From the NCBI GenBank assembly GCA_002816575.1, contig MUCI01000009.1:31928-95927 (forward strand): a stretch of 64,000 nucleotides of DNA. The letters run 5' to 3'. The notes beneath the pieces are model-generated. The model was not told the origin of the DNA and searched no databases. It worked only from the letters and a program-made list of their open reading frames with translations. This DNA comes from SAR202 cluster bacterium Casp-Chloro-G2 (lineage in GTDB: Bacteria > Chloroflexota > Dehalococcoidia > Lucifugimonadales > UBA3495). Below, piece by piece: positions 49,976 through 59,052 of the stretch; position 1 is the stretch's first letter, and the number at the start of each line of letters is the position of its first letter. The position numbers were made by a program, and so were the translations under genes.

Positions 49976-51205
49976 TCAGACATGCGAGACCGGCTCGGCT
50001 ACCGCCACCTCAGCGGAGAACGCGTTGGCCGAAGCGGGCGTCCGGGCCATCCTAGCCAATAATGGGTTGACCAGCCGTAGCACCCCGCCCAGCGTCGGGT
50101 GGCCCATGATCTTGCCAATCATCGAGCTGTGCCAGTCAAAGGATACATCAGGAGAATTGGCCAGTTCAGCGGGAAACCCATTCTTGCCAGCCTGGCTGAC
50201 CAAGGAGCTGATATGGCTATCGCCCAAAAATTCGAAGGCGCGGCGGGCCGAATAGCCCACCTCCAATTCGTTGGAGAGCAGGTCTTTCCAATCCTTCTGG
50301 TATGAGCGCAGGCGATTGGCGGTGAGGTCGTCGTCGCGCAGGGCCTGGTCCAGCGCCCCAGATGCAATCTCACTGGCCATCAGCGAGTAGAAGATTCCGC
50401 CACCGGTGGTCGGCTTCACCTGGCCCGCCGCATCGCCCACCACCATCACGCGCTCAGCGTAGGTCTTGCGCAGCGGCCGAAGGGGGATACCCCAGCAGAC
50501 CGGCTTGGACACCGTGCCCACGATCTTGCCATCCAAACGCCGGGCCGCAACAAACTCGGCGAACCGTTCCGGCGCGTTCTTGCGAACCAGAAGCCCGGCC
50601 AAGGCGAATCCGGGCTTGGTCGGCACCAGCCAGGCGAAGAACCCCGGCGCCACGTGCCGCCCCAGATAGACCTCCACCTCGTCAACGCCGTCCGTTTCCA
50701 CCAGCGCCTGAACCCCAACCACATAGTCGGAGGCCTCACCGAGGCCCAATTGGCGGTTCAACTGGGAGCCGAAACCGGCGGCCAAAACCAACGCTCGGGC
50801 TTCGGACACGCCATCATCGGTAACCACCGAGACCCGGTCCTTGCGTTGCTCCACCCGGGCCACCCGCCGGCCCAGCGTATACTCGGCGCCGGCATCACGG
50901 GCCCTGTCGGCGAAGGATGAGACGTAAGCCACGCGGTTGACCACGCGGGCCACCGGGTGGGGAGTCTCAAATCTGACAACGTCCGAAGAGGGAGCGAACA
51001 CTTTGGCGGCGCTGATCTCGCCGTATACGTGAGCGGGGTCGATGGGATAACGGCGAAAACATTCTTCACCGACCAGACCGGTGCATAGTTTATCGCCGAT
51101 ATTTTCTCTGGAGTCGATGACGGTAACGCCGTAGCCTTGGGAAGCCAGGGAAAGAGCGGCGTTGTTTCCGGCTGGGCCGGCCCCCACCACGATCACATCT
51201 TGCAA
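49976..51205 (-). CDS. Geranylgeranyl reductase family flavoprotein
   Basis: A 409-residue FAD enzyme. VIVVGAGPAGNNAALSLASQGYGVTVID at the N-terminus, DKLCTGLVGEECF (the PxxYCxGG-like region characteristic of the family), and VMVVGDAAGQVKPTTGGGIFYSL near residue 270. Members saturate isoprenoid chains of chlorophyll, quinones or archaeal-type lipids. Substrate here is open; menaquinone or polyprenol side chains are plausible. Divergent from the FadR-type regulator. Confidence 0.9.
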   Translation of the reverse strand: MQDVIVVGAGPAGNNAALSLASQGYGVTVIDSRENIGDKLCTGLVGEECFRRYPIDPAHVYGEISAAKVFAPSSDVVRFETPHPVARVVNRVAYVSSFADRARDAGAEYTLGRRVARVEQRKDRVSVVTDDGVSEARALVLAAGFGSQLNRQLGLGEASDYVVGVQALVETDGVDEVEVYLGRHVAPGFFAWLVPTKPGFALAGLLVRKNAPERFAEFVAARRLDGKIVGTVSKPVCWGIPLRPLRKTYAERVMVVGDAAGQVKPTTGGGIFYSLMASEIASGALDQALRDDDLTANRLRSYQKDWKDLLSNELEVGYSARRAFEFLGDSHISSLVSQAGKNGFPAELANSPDVSFDWHSSMIGKIMGHPTLGGVLRLVNPLLARMARTPASANAFSAEVAVAEPVSHV

Positions 51206-51451
51206 AATCTAGCACACCTCAAAGAGCTGCAGGTAAAAGCCCCGTTTAACGGCCCGAAGCCCGGGGTTGGTTGCCACGGGGAGATTATACCCTAGCAGAC
51301 TCACACGGTCAGGCGATTATAGGGGCTGATTCGACTGTTATTGTTAACCAGTATCCCGTGCCGGCAGTCTTTGTACAGGGTGCGGATATCGCCAGAAACC
51401 GGTCGATCAGAGACCGAAAACCGCCGCACAAAAGGCATGCCGCGCCACGCA

Positions 51452-51479
51452 TTGACAACGCTTGGCAGAAGTGTATAAT
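51452..51479 (+). promoter_or_regulatory. Sigma-70-type promoter with perfect hexamers
   Basis: TTGACA (51452-51457), 16-bp spacer, TATAAT (51474-51479). Both boxes match the consensus fully. The operator palindrome begins 14 bp after the -10 box and so covers the early transcribed region. Confidence 0.88.
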
Positions 51480-51492
51480 TCTGCCCAAACTT

Positions 51493-51511
51493 AAAGTGGT
51501 CAGACCACTTT
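51493..51511 (+). promoter_or_regulatory. 19-bp palindromic operator of the FadR/PdhR type
   Basis: AAAGTGGTC-A-GACCACTTT, perfect over 9+1+9 bp. Its core TGGTCAGACCA fits the TGGT-N3-ACCA pattern bound by FadR-subfamily GntR regulators. It lies between the promoter and the GntR gene, consistent with autoregulation and control of the oxidoreductase genes behind it. Confidence 0.85.
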
Positions 51512-51526
51512 TTAAGGCGCTTTAGA

Positions 51527-52243
51527 TTGCCCGATTCCATGCAGGCTGAGTTACATAACCTGGACGGCCAGCGGCTCCATGAGTCCATCGTCCTGAGGTT
51601 CCATGCTTTGATACAGCAGGGTATCTTGAAGCACGGCGCCAAGTTGCCCGCCGAGCGTGTATTGGCCGAGCAGCTAAAGGTTGGCCGTGGCTCGGTGAGA
51701 GAAGCCATCAGGACGCTGGAACTGCAGGGTTTGGTGGTCAGCAAACACGGGTCCGGGACCTTTATCAACACCCAGAGCCTGGATGCCATGACCACGCTTA
51801 TGACGTCGGCCCTTGGTCCGGGCGGCAGCGAGACCCAACTGCGGGACATCTTCGAGGTACGGCATCTCCTTGAACCCCAACTGGCGGCCCTAGCGGCGCA
51901 GCGAGCCACGCCCGCCGATGTGGAGCGGCTGTCTTCCATATTAGTGGAACAACGCCGGCAGATCATGGAGGGAGAGACTGGGGTGGACGCCGACACCAAG
52001 TTTCATTACGCCCTGGCGACCGCCACCCACAACGCCGCTTTGATCAAAGTGGTGAGCGCGGTGGAAGATGTGCTCCGGCAGTCACGGGACCAGTCGTTGC
52101 AGCAACCGGGCCGCGCGGAGAGGTCTTTGGCCTCCCACCGCCAGATATTGGAGATGGTCAGCAACCGAGACCATCACGGCGCGCGCGAAGCGATGGAGCA
52201 TCACCTGACGGCGGTGGAGCCGTCCTCGGTGTTTGTCGAATAA
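51527..52243 (+). CDS. GntR-family regulator, FadR subfamily
   Basis: A 238-residue repressor-type regulator. The winged helix (residues about 18-80) has the GntR signature LPAERVLAEQLKVGRGSVREAIRTLELQGLV. The all-helical FCD domain (about 100-225) has FHYALATATHN and a C-terminal HRQILEMVSNRDHHGAREAMEHHL with metal-binding His residues. TTG start at 51527; an in-frame ATG four codons on is possible. Related regulators (PdhR, LldR) sense pyruvate or lactate, fitting the 2-oxoacid oxidoreductase genes 100 nt downstream. Confidence 0.93.
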   Translation: MPDSMQAELHNLDGQRLHESIVLRFHALIQQGILKHGAKLPAERVLAEQLKVGRGSVREAIRTLELQGLVVSKHGSGTFINTQSLDAMTTLMTSALGPGGSETQLRDIFEVRHLLEPQLAALAAQRATPADVERLSSILVEQRRQIMEGETGVDADTKFHYALATATHNAALIKVVSAVEDVLRQSRDQSLQQPGRAERSLASHRQILEMVSNRDHHGAREAMEHHLTAVEPSSVFVE

Positions 52244-52343
52244 GACATCGAAACGTTTGGACGCTGGAGTCCGTTTCCAAACGTCTGCGTTAAGCAGTAG
52301 TGGATAAAAACAACCGGAAACACTAGATCTGAGGAGGAGACCT

Positions 52344-53495
52344 ATGGCCACCAGAGCTGTTGAGGTGGTGTACCGGGGCATATTTCAGCGCACATTAGCC
52401 CGGAACATCGTCCGGCAAATAGTTTTCGCCGCACGGAAAGACGGCAAGATCGGCACGGCCTTTGGCCGGTACAGCGACTCACCCGAGCGGAACGGCATCC
52501 CGGCCAAGCAATTCGCCGTGGTAGCCGACACCGCGCTGGAGCTGGAAGAGAGCTTGGCTGTATATGAGGCCACCATGGTGGACGTCACCATCAACGTTGA
52601 CGACACCATGTGCAAAGGTCTGGAGTCTTGGGCCTGGTATGGCCTCCAACCCATCAACGAAGTCACCAAACCCGGCGGGACCCTGATCGTGACCTCCCGC
52701 CAAAGCGCCGACGCGCTGTTGGAGGACATCCACCAGAAGAAGGACCCTTACAACCTATCGATCATACCCAGCACCGTGAGCTTCTCCGGCCTCTGGGTAT
52801 TCAAAGACGACCACACCGACATGCGAGCCCTGGGCGCGATGTGCAAGGCCTGCCCAGAGCTTGTCAGCATCAAAGCGATGTTGGAATCCGTCCAAGAGCA
52901 GACGGGCAACGAAGCCAAGGTCGCATCGGTCCAGCGGGCCTTTGACCGGGGCACGAGCCGTCCGGTGGAACCCGGCGAGGGCAACACCGAAACTCCATTC
53001 AGTTTCGACATGCCTGGCTGGAAGACCATGGAAGAAGGTCTGGTCATCAGGGCACAGAAAGAGGGGACCGGTTTCAGGGGCGGAGAGGGCGGATACACCC
53101 CCGGCCGCAGCGAGACCTTCAAGAAGTGGAGCACCCGCTCCATGCGGCCGGTGATCAACTTCGACACCTGCATCAAATGCACGCTGTGCTGGCTGCAGTG
53201 TCCTGACACCGTGTTCGACATCACGCCCGACGGCTTGTATGACGCCAACATGGAGGCGTGCTGCGGCTGCGGTGTGTGTGAGGCGGTTTGCCCCGTGCCG
53301 GACTGCATAACAATGGTGGGCGAGCCTGAGTTCAACGATAACTCCAGTCAATACGACGCTTGGACAGCCGACAAAGATGGCTACAACAAGTGGATGACGG
53401 TACTAGTTGAGAAACAAAAATCGGAGACACGGACCCACGGATTCCACCACGTTGGCGGCTACGCGGAAGAGATTGCAGCGTCGGAGGAAGCCTAA
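52344..53495 (+). CDS. 2-oxoacid:ferredoxin oxidoreductase, fused gamma and delta subunits
   Basis: A 383-residue protein. Residues 1 to about 190 are a gamma-subunit domain (AVEVVYRGIFQRTLARNIVRQ, AFGRYSDSPERNGIPAK). The C-terminal part is a ferredoxin-like delta subunit with CIKCTLCWLQCP and CGCGVCEAVCPVPDC, ligands for two [4Fe-4S] clusters. A GGAGGAG Shine-Dalgarno precedes the ATG. The stop codon shares one base with the next ATG (53495). It passes electrons from the TPP site of the beta subunit to ferredoxin. Confidence 0.92.
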   Translation: MATRAVEVVYRGIFQRTLARNIVRQIVFAARKDGKIGTAFGRYSDSPERNGIPAKQFAVVADTALELEESLAVYEATMVDVTINVDDTMCKGLESWAWYGLQPINEVTKPGGTLIVTSRQSADALLEDIHQKKDPYNLSIIPSTVSFSGLWVFKDDHTDMRALGAMCKACPELVSIKAMLESVQEQTGNEAKVASVQRAFDRGTSRPVEPGEGNTETPFSFDMPGWKTMEEGLVIRAQKEGTGFRGGEGGYTPGRSETFKKWSTRSMRPVINFDTCIKCTLCWLQCPDTVFDITPDGLYDANMEACCGCGVCEAVCPVPDCITMVGEPEFNDNSSQYDAWTADKDGYNKWMTVLVEKQKSETRTHGFHHVGGYAEEIAASEEA

Positions 53496-54718
53496 TGGCG
53501 ACAGTAAAACCAAGGCTCTATGAGGAGTCAAAAGAGGAACTTATCAGCGGCAGCGAGGCCGTGGGAATCGCCTGCGCTCTCGCCGACGTTGATGTCATCA
53601 CTGCCTATCCCATCCGGCCCTACGACACGGTGATGCAGTATGTGTCACGTCTCAAGGCCGACGGCGCTTTCGACTTTGATTTCATCATCGCCGAGAGCGA
53701 GCACTCCCAATTTGAGATCGTGAAGCATGCCTCCGCCGTAGGCGCCCGGACCTTTTCCGGTTCCAGCGGCGTGGGTTGGTTCTACGCCTTTGAGGCCATC
53801 ACCGTTACCGCCGGCCTCAGGATGCCCGTGGTGGCGATGGTCGGCAACCGGGCGTTGGACGACCCCGGCGCGTTCGGTGTGGAGCACAATGACGCCATGG
53901 CCGTCCGCGACCTGGGCTGGCACCTCTACTGGGTCGCCACCGCTCAGGAAGCGCTCGATATGGCCCTGATGGCCTGGAGGATCGCGGAAGACCCGACGGT
54001 GCTGCTGCCCTTCGCGCTTAGCTGCGACGGCTCATTCCTGACCCACTCGCAGGCGATCGTGCAGGTCCCATCCCAGGACCAGGTTGATAGATTCCTGCCG
54101 CCATACAAGCGGGGCACGCTGCAATTACACCCAGACAACCCCATCACCATCGCCCCTCAGGTTAACGAGGACTGGCTGATGGAGATTCGCCGCCAGACCG
54201 ATGAGGCCATGCGCCGGACGTCCGCCGTGATTCGCCAGGCCCATGAAGAGTTCCGGGAGATATTCGGGCGCGGCGATCCCAGCCCATTCATTGAAGAGTT
54301 CATGTGCGAAGATGCCGAAATCATCTTGGTGGGGATGGGCACGTTGGCCATGCCCACCAGGGTTGCGGTGCGCCGCCTGCGCGCCGCCGGCAAGAAGGTC
54401 GGGTTCCTGCGCATCAAGTTCTTCCGGCCCTTCGCCGCGGAAGAGGTCCAAGAGGCGCTGGGCGATGCCAAGGCGGTTGCGGTGATCGACCGCGACTACT
54501 CCTACGGCTCACCGTCCGGCGGCGGGGTCCTGTTCCACGAACTGCGTTCGACCCTCTATCCTCTGGACAAGCGGCCCCTGATGTTAAACTTCATCGCAGG
54601 GCTGGGCGGCCGGGAAGTTACGGTGGACGATATCAACATGATGACTGAAACGGCCCAGAAAGCCATCGACACTGGTAAAATCGAACAAGAAACCACCTGG
54701 GTATCGGTGAGGGAGTAA
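53495..54718 (+). CDS. porA: 2-oxoacid:ferredoxin oxidoreductase alpha subunit
   Basis: A 407-residue alpha subunit. SGSEAVGIACALADVDVITAYPIRP at the N-terminus, ESEHSQFEIVKHASAVGARTFSGSSG (pyrophosphate side of the TPP site) and the domain II segment VKKVGFLRIKFFRPF-like sequence (AGKKVGFLRIKFFRPFAAEEV). The pattern matches pyruvate:ferredoxin oxidoreductases of anaerobes and of some aerobic Chloroflexota. Substrate probably pyruvate, other 2-oxoacids not excluded. Translationally coupled to the gamma-delta gene. Confidence 0.9.
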   Translation: MATVKPRLYEESKEELISGSEAVGIACALADVDVITAYPIRPYDTVMQYVSRLKADGAFDFDFIIAESEHSQFEIVKHASAVGARTFSGSSGVGWFYAFEAITVTAGLRMPVVAMVGNRALDDPGAFGVEHNDAMAVRDLGWHLYWVATAQEALDMALMAWRIAEDPTVLLPFALSCDGSFLTHSQAIVQVPSQDQVDRFLPPYKRGTLQLHPDNPITIAPQVNEDWLMEIRRQTDEAMRRTSAVIRQAHEEFREIFGRGDPSPFIEEFMCEDAEIILVGMGTLAMPTRVAVRRLRAAGKKVGFLRIKFFRPFAAEEVQEALGDAKAVAVIDRDYSYGSPSGGGVLFHELRSTLYPLDKRPLMLNFIAGLGGREVTVDDINMMTETAQKAIDTGKIEQETTWVSVRE

Positions 54719-54723
54719 TCGAT

Positions 54724-55716
54724 ATGGCAACTGTGCAAGATCTTCCCCAGATAACGGGAGTTAAGAATATACCGGTAGAGGAGTTTTATAACTCAGGTCA
54801 CCGGACCTGCCAGGGCTGCGAGTCGGCCTTGGTGATGCGGCTGATGATCAAGGCCGCCGGTCAAAGGACCATTGTACTGGGCAGCACCGGCTGCATGTAC
54901 GTGGCCAACACCACCTACTACAGCACGCCTTGGGTAGTGCCGTGGATGCACACCCAGTTGGGTTCCGCGGGCTCGGCCGCCACCGGCACCGCCGCGGGCC
55001 TGGCCTCCATGATGCGCAAGGGCAAGATGACCCAGGAACCGATCAACGTCATCGCCTTCTGCGGCGATGGCGGCGGAGTGGACATGGGCCTATCGGCCAT
55101 CTCCGCGGCTCTGCAGCACGACGAATACAACCTGTTGATCATCTGCTACGACAACGAGTCCTACGCCAACACCGACATTCAGGCTTCGGGTAGCACCCCT
55201 TGGGGGGCCAACACCACGTTCAGCCCCACGGGCAAAGACATCCGGATCATGAACACCAAGCAGAAGAAGAACATGGCACCCATGATCGCCACCGGCCACC
55301 CCAACATGCGGTTCGTGGCCACGGCCTGCGCTTCTTATGGCCTGGACTTCAACAACAAGGTCCGCCGGGCCTTGACCATCGGCGGTCCCACGTTCATCCA
55401 CTGCATCGACCCCTGCCCCAAGGGCTGGGACTACGACCCCAAGTACTCTCACGAATTGGGGATGCTGGCCATCGAGACCGGCCTTTGGATCCAATATGAG
55501 ATCACCGACGGCGAGTTGATCCTGAACGGGCCCAGCCGCGCCATCGCCAAGGGTATCCGCAAGCGCAAGCCTGTGGAAGAATACCTGATGCGCCAGGGCC
55601 GCTTCGCCCACTTCTTGCCGGAAGACATCAAGTTCTTCCAGGACAAGGTGGAGGAGACCTGGGAGAAATGGTGGATCCCCGGCCTGATCCCCATCACCCC
55701 CGGCCAAGACGACTAA
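54724..55716 (+). CDS. porB: 2-oxoacid:ferredoxin oxidoreductase beta subunit
   Basis: A 330-residue TPP-binding subunit. [4Fe-4S] cysteines in HRTCQGCESAL, STGCMYVAN and HCIDPCPKGW; TPP/Mg motif FCGDGGGVDMG followed by CYDNESYANT. Begins five nt after porA. Length and spacing of cysteines fit PorB. Completes a three-gene unit ended by a strong terminator. Confidence 0.93.
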   Translation: MATVQDLPQITGVKNIPVEEFYNSGHRTCQGCESALVMRLMIKAAGQRTIVLGSTGCMYVANTTYYSTPWVVPWMHTQLGSAGSAATGTAAGLASMMRKGKMTQEPINVIAFCGDGGGVDMGLSAISAALQHDEYNLLIICYDNESYANTDIQASGSTPWGANTTFSPTGKDIRIMNTKQKKNMAPMIATGHPNMRFVATACASYGLDFNNKVRRALTIGGPTFIHCIDPCPKGWDYDPKYSHELGMLAIETGLWIQYEITDGELILNGPSRAIAKGIRKRKPVEEYLMRQGRFAHFLPEDIKFFQDKVEETWEKWWIPGLIPITPGQDD

Positions 55717-55764
55717 CGCTCACCGCTGGTACCTCCGGGCGCTAGCGGGCCTGAACAAGAAAGA

Positions 55765-55797
55765 GGGGGCGGACAATGTCCGCCCCCTTATTTGTGT
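55765..55797 (+). terminator. Intrinsic terminator after porB
   Basis: A 10-bp G+C-rich stem GGGGGCGGAC/GTCCGCCCCC with loop AAT, followed by TTATTTGTGT. Confidence 0.85.
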
Positions 55798-55829
55798 CTC
55801 TGTTAGCCGGGATCAACCAAGAGCAACCC

Positions 55830-56135
55830 TTATTCTTGGCGCGCTAATACCTTCACTTCTTCATCCAGTCTATTCCCCAGCCGGTCCTTTTCGACTTCCA
55901 GGTCATACTGGTTTTGCAGATTTAACCAGAACCGTTCTGAAGTCCCGAAATAACGGGACAGGCGCAGTGCCGTATCGGCCGTCACAGCTCTTTGGCCGTG
56001 GACGATCTGGTTTATCCGGCGGGGGTGCACCCCAATGTCCTTGGCCACCCGGTACTGGCTGATCCCCAGCGGAACCATGAATTCTTCCATCAATATCTCG
56101 CCGGGATGGACCGGTGGTTCTTTCGTGGTTGTCAT
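55830..56135 (-). CDS. higA: HigA-type antitoxin, orphan
   Basis: A 101-residue helix-turn-helix protein when started at ATG 56135 (GGAG four nt upstream); a 33-residue upstream extension is in frame but not family-like. HPGEILMEEFMVPLGISQYRVAKDIGVHPRRINQIVHGQRAVTAD-type sequence and RYFGTSERFWLNLQNQYDLE are textbook HigA. No HigB toxin is readable directly upstream or downstream, so it is either solitary or its toxin has been lost. Confidence 0.9.
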   Translation of the reverse strand: MTTTKEPPVHPGEILMEEFMVPLGISQYRVAKDIGVHPRRINQIVHGQRAVTADTALRLSRYFGTSERFWLNLQNQYDLEVEKDRLGNRLDEEVKVLARQE

Positions 56136-56371
56136 TGGCTCCACCTCTTCTCCTAATGATATCGCAACGAGTCCAGGGTATTCGGCGTTACCGTGTCGTC
56201 TTATACCTTCGAGATTCCCGTTCCCACTTGCCACCGCAGGCGGTTCGGGTTAGAGTAGGTTCGATTTTAGACCCGCATCGGTATCCCGATTTTTGATATA
56301 TAGTGATCTGCCGGGGATTCCGAGCGGGTGTATCCACCCTCACATCCACTCAACCAAATCAGGAGGACCCG

Positions 56372-57469
56372 ATGGCGAACGACCCCATCAATCTTTACGA
56401 CTACGAAGCCAGGGCCAAGCTCGCTCTGCCCCACGACAACTGGGACTTTATCGACGCCGGAGCCATGGACGAGATCACGACCAAGCGCAACCGGAGCGCC
56501 TTCGACCAACTGTCGATTCGCCCCCGGTTCATGCGCAGCGTGGAGGAGCGGAAGATCTCGACCACCATGCTGGGCCAAGACATCAGCATGCCGGTGTTCG
56601 TCTGCCCAGCCGGCAGTCACGGCCTGGCCCACCCCGACGCCGAGGTTGCCACCGCCAGGGCTGCAGGACGGTCCAACACCCTGATGATGCTCAGCACGTC
56701 GTCCAACTGCAGTTTGGAAGAAGTGGCCGCCGCCGCCACCGGTCCGCTCTGGTTCCAGCTTTACCACCGGGGCAAGGCCCTGACCGAGATGCTGGTACAC
56801 CGGGCCGAGGAAGCGGGGTTCAAGGCGATCGTCCTGACCATCGACACGCCGGTTCCCAGTCCCAAAGAGCGGGACCTGCGCAACAAATTCGAGCGCAGCC
56901 TGGAATTGGGCAACTTCCGCAACCTGAACCTCCCCCGCAATGAGATCAGCGGCACCGACGAAACTCCCGGCTGGGACGTTTCCCGGGCCGACCCCATCAC
57001 CTGGAAGGACGTGGAATGGCTGCGGAGCCTGTCTTCTTTGCCGTTGGTTCTGAAGGGAGTCCGTGTCGGAGAGGACGCCAAGATCGCCGCTGAGATGGGT
57101 ATCGAGGGCATACTGGTTTCGACCCACGGCGGCCGGCAGTTGGACCAGACTTTGAGCTCCATAGAGACGGTGCCCGAGATTGTAGATGCGGTTAAGGGCA
57201 ACTGCGAGGTCTACCTCGATTCCGGTGTCCGACGCGGCAGCGACGTACTTAAGGCGCTGGCCCTGGGCGTCAAGGCCGTCGGCATCGGCCGGCCTCTGTA
57301 CTGGGGCCTGGCCACCGAGGGCGAGGATGGGGTCCATAACGTCCTCGAACTGCTGCGTGAAGAAGTCGGCAGGGTCATGGATTTCTGCGGCCAGAGCGAC
57401 GTGGGGGACTTGGAAAAGGCCCTGATCAACATCCCCAACAACTGGGGACCCGGGTCCACCGCGCCGTAA
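56372..57469 (+). CDS. FMN-dependent alpha-hydroxy-acid oxidase/dehydrogenase
   Basis: A 365-residue TIM-barrel flavoprotein of the glycolate/lactate oxidase family. Start ATG 56372 with AGGAGG (56361-56366). Active-site residues by alignment to spinach glycolate oxidase: Tyr in FQLYHRG, Asp in LTIDTP, Arg in KERDLRNKF, Lys in VLKGV, and His/Arg in STHGGRQLD are kept. Tyr24 of glycolate oxidase is Phe here (WDFIDAGAMDE). It oxidises a 2-hydroxy acid to the 2-oxo acid; the exact substrate is unknown. Confidence 0.92.
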   Translation: MANDPINLYDYEARAKLALPHDNWDFIDAGAMDEITTKRNRSAFDQLSIRPRFMRSVEERKISTTMLGQDISMPVFVCPAGSHGLAHPDAEVATARAAGRSNTLMMLSTSSNCSLEEVAAAATGPLWFQLYHRGKALTEMLVHRAEEAGFKAIVLTIDTPVPSPKERDLRNKFERSLELGNFRNLNLPRNEISGTDETPGWDVSRADPITWKDVEWLRSLSSLPLVLKGVRVGEDAKIAAEMGIEGILVSTHGGRQLDQTLSSIETVPEIVDAVKGNCEVYLDSGVRRGSDVLKALALGVKAVGIGRPLYWGLATEGEDGVHNVLELLREEVGRVMDFCGQSDVGDLEKALINIPNNWGPGSTAP

Positions 57470-57501
57470 GAACGGCTTCAATATCGCCTAAGCCTTATAA
57501 G

Positions 57502-57542
57502 AAGGGGCCGGTCTCAGCAGATGAGAGCGGCCCTTTCTTGGT
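57502..57542 (+). terminator. Terminator after the FMN enzyme
   Basis: AAGGGGCCG pairs with CGGCCCTTT (one G-T pair) and an inner TCTCA/TGAGA stem extends it; TTCTTGGTTTG follows. The remaining 57543-57765 shows no gene. Confidence 0.75.
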
Positions 57543-57765
57543 TTGAGGTGGGTTATTCCTGGAGCAGGGCTGCCGGGATGTTGGACTGCTACAGGCGCAG
57601 CAGCGGCGGTCCGGGGTTATCCCGGCTTATATCTTTTGGAAGCCCGCACAGTGAGAAGCTCGAACAGCGACCATCAGACCGCTAGCACCGGCTCTGCGGG
57701 TGTCATTTGCGGGTGTCATTATCGAGGCATCCGAACTTCTTTGGACCGCATGTAAGCGGCAGAGC

Positions 57766-58569
57766 TTAATCCGCCGCCGCCCCCGCGGCGCTTCCGGACC
57801 GCACTGCGGCGAACAACTCGGCCAGGTAGCCGTTGAAGATTGACGCCTGCTCGAAATGGGCCGAGTGGGCGGCGCCGGGGACCACTTCCATGCGGGAGCC
57901 GGGGATGACCTTCTGGACCTCGGCGATAACCTCTGGCGGAAAGATGGCGTCTTCCTTGCCGACGATCAACATGGTGGGGATCTGCCAACCCGCGAAGTCC
58001 TTTTCTTGAGGGCCGTCCTTGAGGCGGAACCCGGAGATGACGCCGTCTTCACCACGGGCCGGATTGAGGCCGCCGATCTGCTGGTAGAGGAAGGTCAGCG
58101 CTGGGTTCTCTTTGATGAAGCTGGCCGAGAGAGAACGGGCGGGGCCGTCGGGCGGCGGGTTGGTGTTCTGCAGTGCCGCCAGCGTTCCTTCAGTGGCCAC
58201 ACCGCCGGTGGTGTCGCCCAAGACCAGGCCCAGCGTGCGCTCGGGGTGGGCCAGTGCGAATCCCAAACAACTGAACCCGCCCATGGACTGGGCGACAAGA
58301 AACACCTTTTCTAGCTTCAGGTGGTCGAGCAGAGCGGTTAGGTCGCCGATGAAGTTCTCCCGCAGGGGCGAACCATGTTCGGCAATGGAGGCCCCCCAGC
58401 CACGATGGTCGAAGGTGATACAGCGGTACTCGCCGGAGAAGGCGGCCACCTGCTGCCACCAGCTCATGTGGTTGCCGCCACGCCCGTGGGCAAAGACGAT
58501 GGCCGGGGCCGAATCGCTGCCATGAGACTCGTAGTAAAGTTCGGTTCCGTTTATCTGCGCTTTGGGCAC
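57766..58569 (-). CDS. Alpha/beta hydrolase
   Basis: A 267-residue hydrolase when started at GTG 58569, with GGAGG eight nt upstream; a longer frame reaches to 58680 without a Shine-Dalgarno. Oxyanion region FAHGRGGNHMSW, nucleophile elbow VAQSMGGFSC (Ser), Asp in VGKEDAIFP and His in GAAHSAHF form the triad. Resembles 3-oxoadipate enol-lactonase-type and related esterases; substrate unknown. Confidence 0.88.
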   Translation of the reverse strand: MPKAQINGTELYYESHGSDSAPAIVFAHGRGGNHMSWWQQVAAFSGEYRCITFDHRGWGASIAEHGSPLRENFIGDLTALLDHLKLEKVFLVAQSMGGFSCLGFALAHPERTLGLVLGDTTGGVATEGTLAALQNTNPPPDGPARSLSASFIKENPALTFLYQQIGGLNPARGEDGVISGFRLKDGPQEKDFAGWQIPTMLIVGKEDAIFPPEVIAEVQKVIPGSRMEVVPGAAHSAHFEQASIFNGYLAELFAAVRSGSAAGAAAD

Positions 58570-58818
58570 GGTGGCGCCTCCATTGACTTCAGATGACTTC
58601 AGAATAAGCCGGACTCGCCCCGGCTCGCTTGATCGCCGGGATGGAGGGAAGTATACATAAGTTGAGGACATTTGGCCCATGCCGCAGGGCCGGATGGCAC
58701 TGCTGCTGTTTGCGATCTCCGAGGAAAATGATGATGAATCGGAATGTTCAGACGGCGGGCCGATCGGCGAACCGATTCAGCCCCGCCTAAACCGAAATGC
58801 CGAAATGAAGGAGGCGGT

Positions 58819-59052
58819 ATGACGACCACATTGCCCAACATCAACCGGGAGCCAGCGACCGAGAACCGGGTTACGCAGATACGCGATGTCCCTGATTATC
58901 TCCTCGAGGAATTGGAGCAGATCGTCGAACAAGGGGAAGCTGAGCCCGAATTGGTCCACTGGTACCATTTCGTTCCCAACGCCGGTGTGCGCTACTACAG
59001 CTACCACACCACCCCGTCGCCGGTGGAACCGCTGGTCAAACGCAAGCGGTAA
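58819..59052 (+). CDS. Hypothetical 77-residue protein
   Basis: Starts with ATG 58819 behind AAGGAGG (58808-58814). Soluble, acidic in the middle (LLEELEQIVEQGEAEPELVHWYHF) with a basic C-terminus KRKR and an aromatic stretch VRYYSYHTTP. No family recognised. The good Shine-Dalgarno supports translation. The following 59053-59302 holds no gene I can see. Confidence 0.6.
   Translation: MTTTLPNINREPATENRVTQIRDVPDYLLEELEQIVEQGEAEPELVHWYHFVPNAGVRYYSYHTTPSPVEPLVKRKR

Larger units (their letters stand above)
51206..51526. other. Divergent intergenic region: promoter and operator
   Basis: 321 nt between the geranylgeranyl reductase-like gene (minus) and the GntR regulator (plus). The right third holds the promoter and palindrome listed separately. 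The left part shows no further motif I can defend. Confidence 0.6.

Noticed and set aside
49950..49982. Short direct repeat GGGTATCAGAC between nfeD and the next gene
   Set aside because: Only two copies with no palindrome or promoter context; could be chance or small duplication.
56267..57481. Minus-strand frame of 404 codons opposite the FMN enzyme
   Set aside because: Shadow of the conserved alpha-hydroxy-acid oxidase; no motifs of its own.
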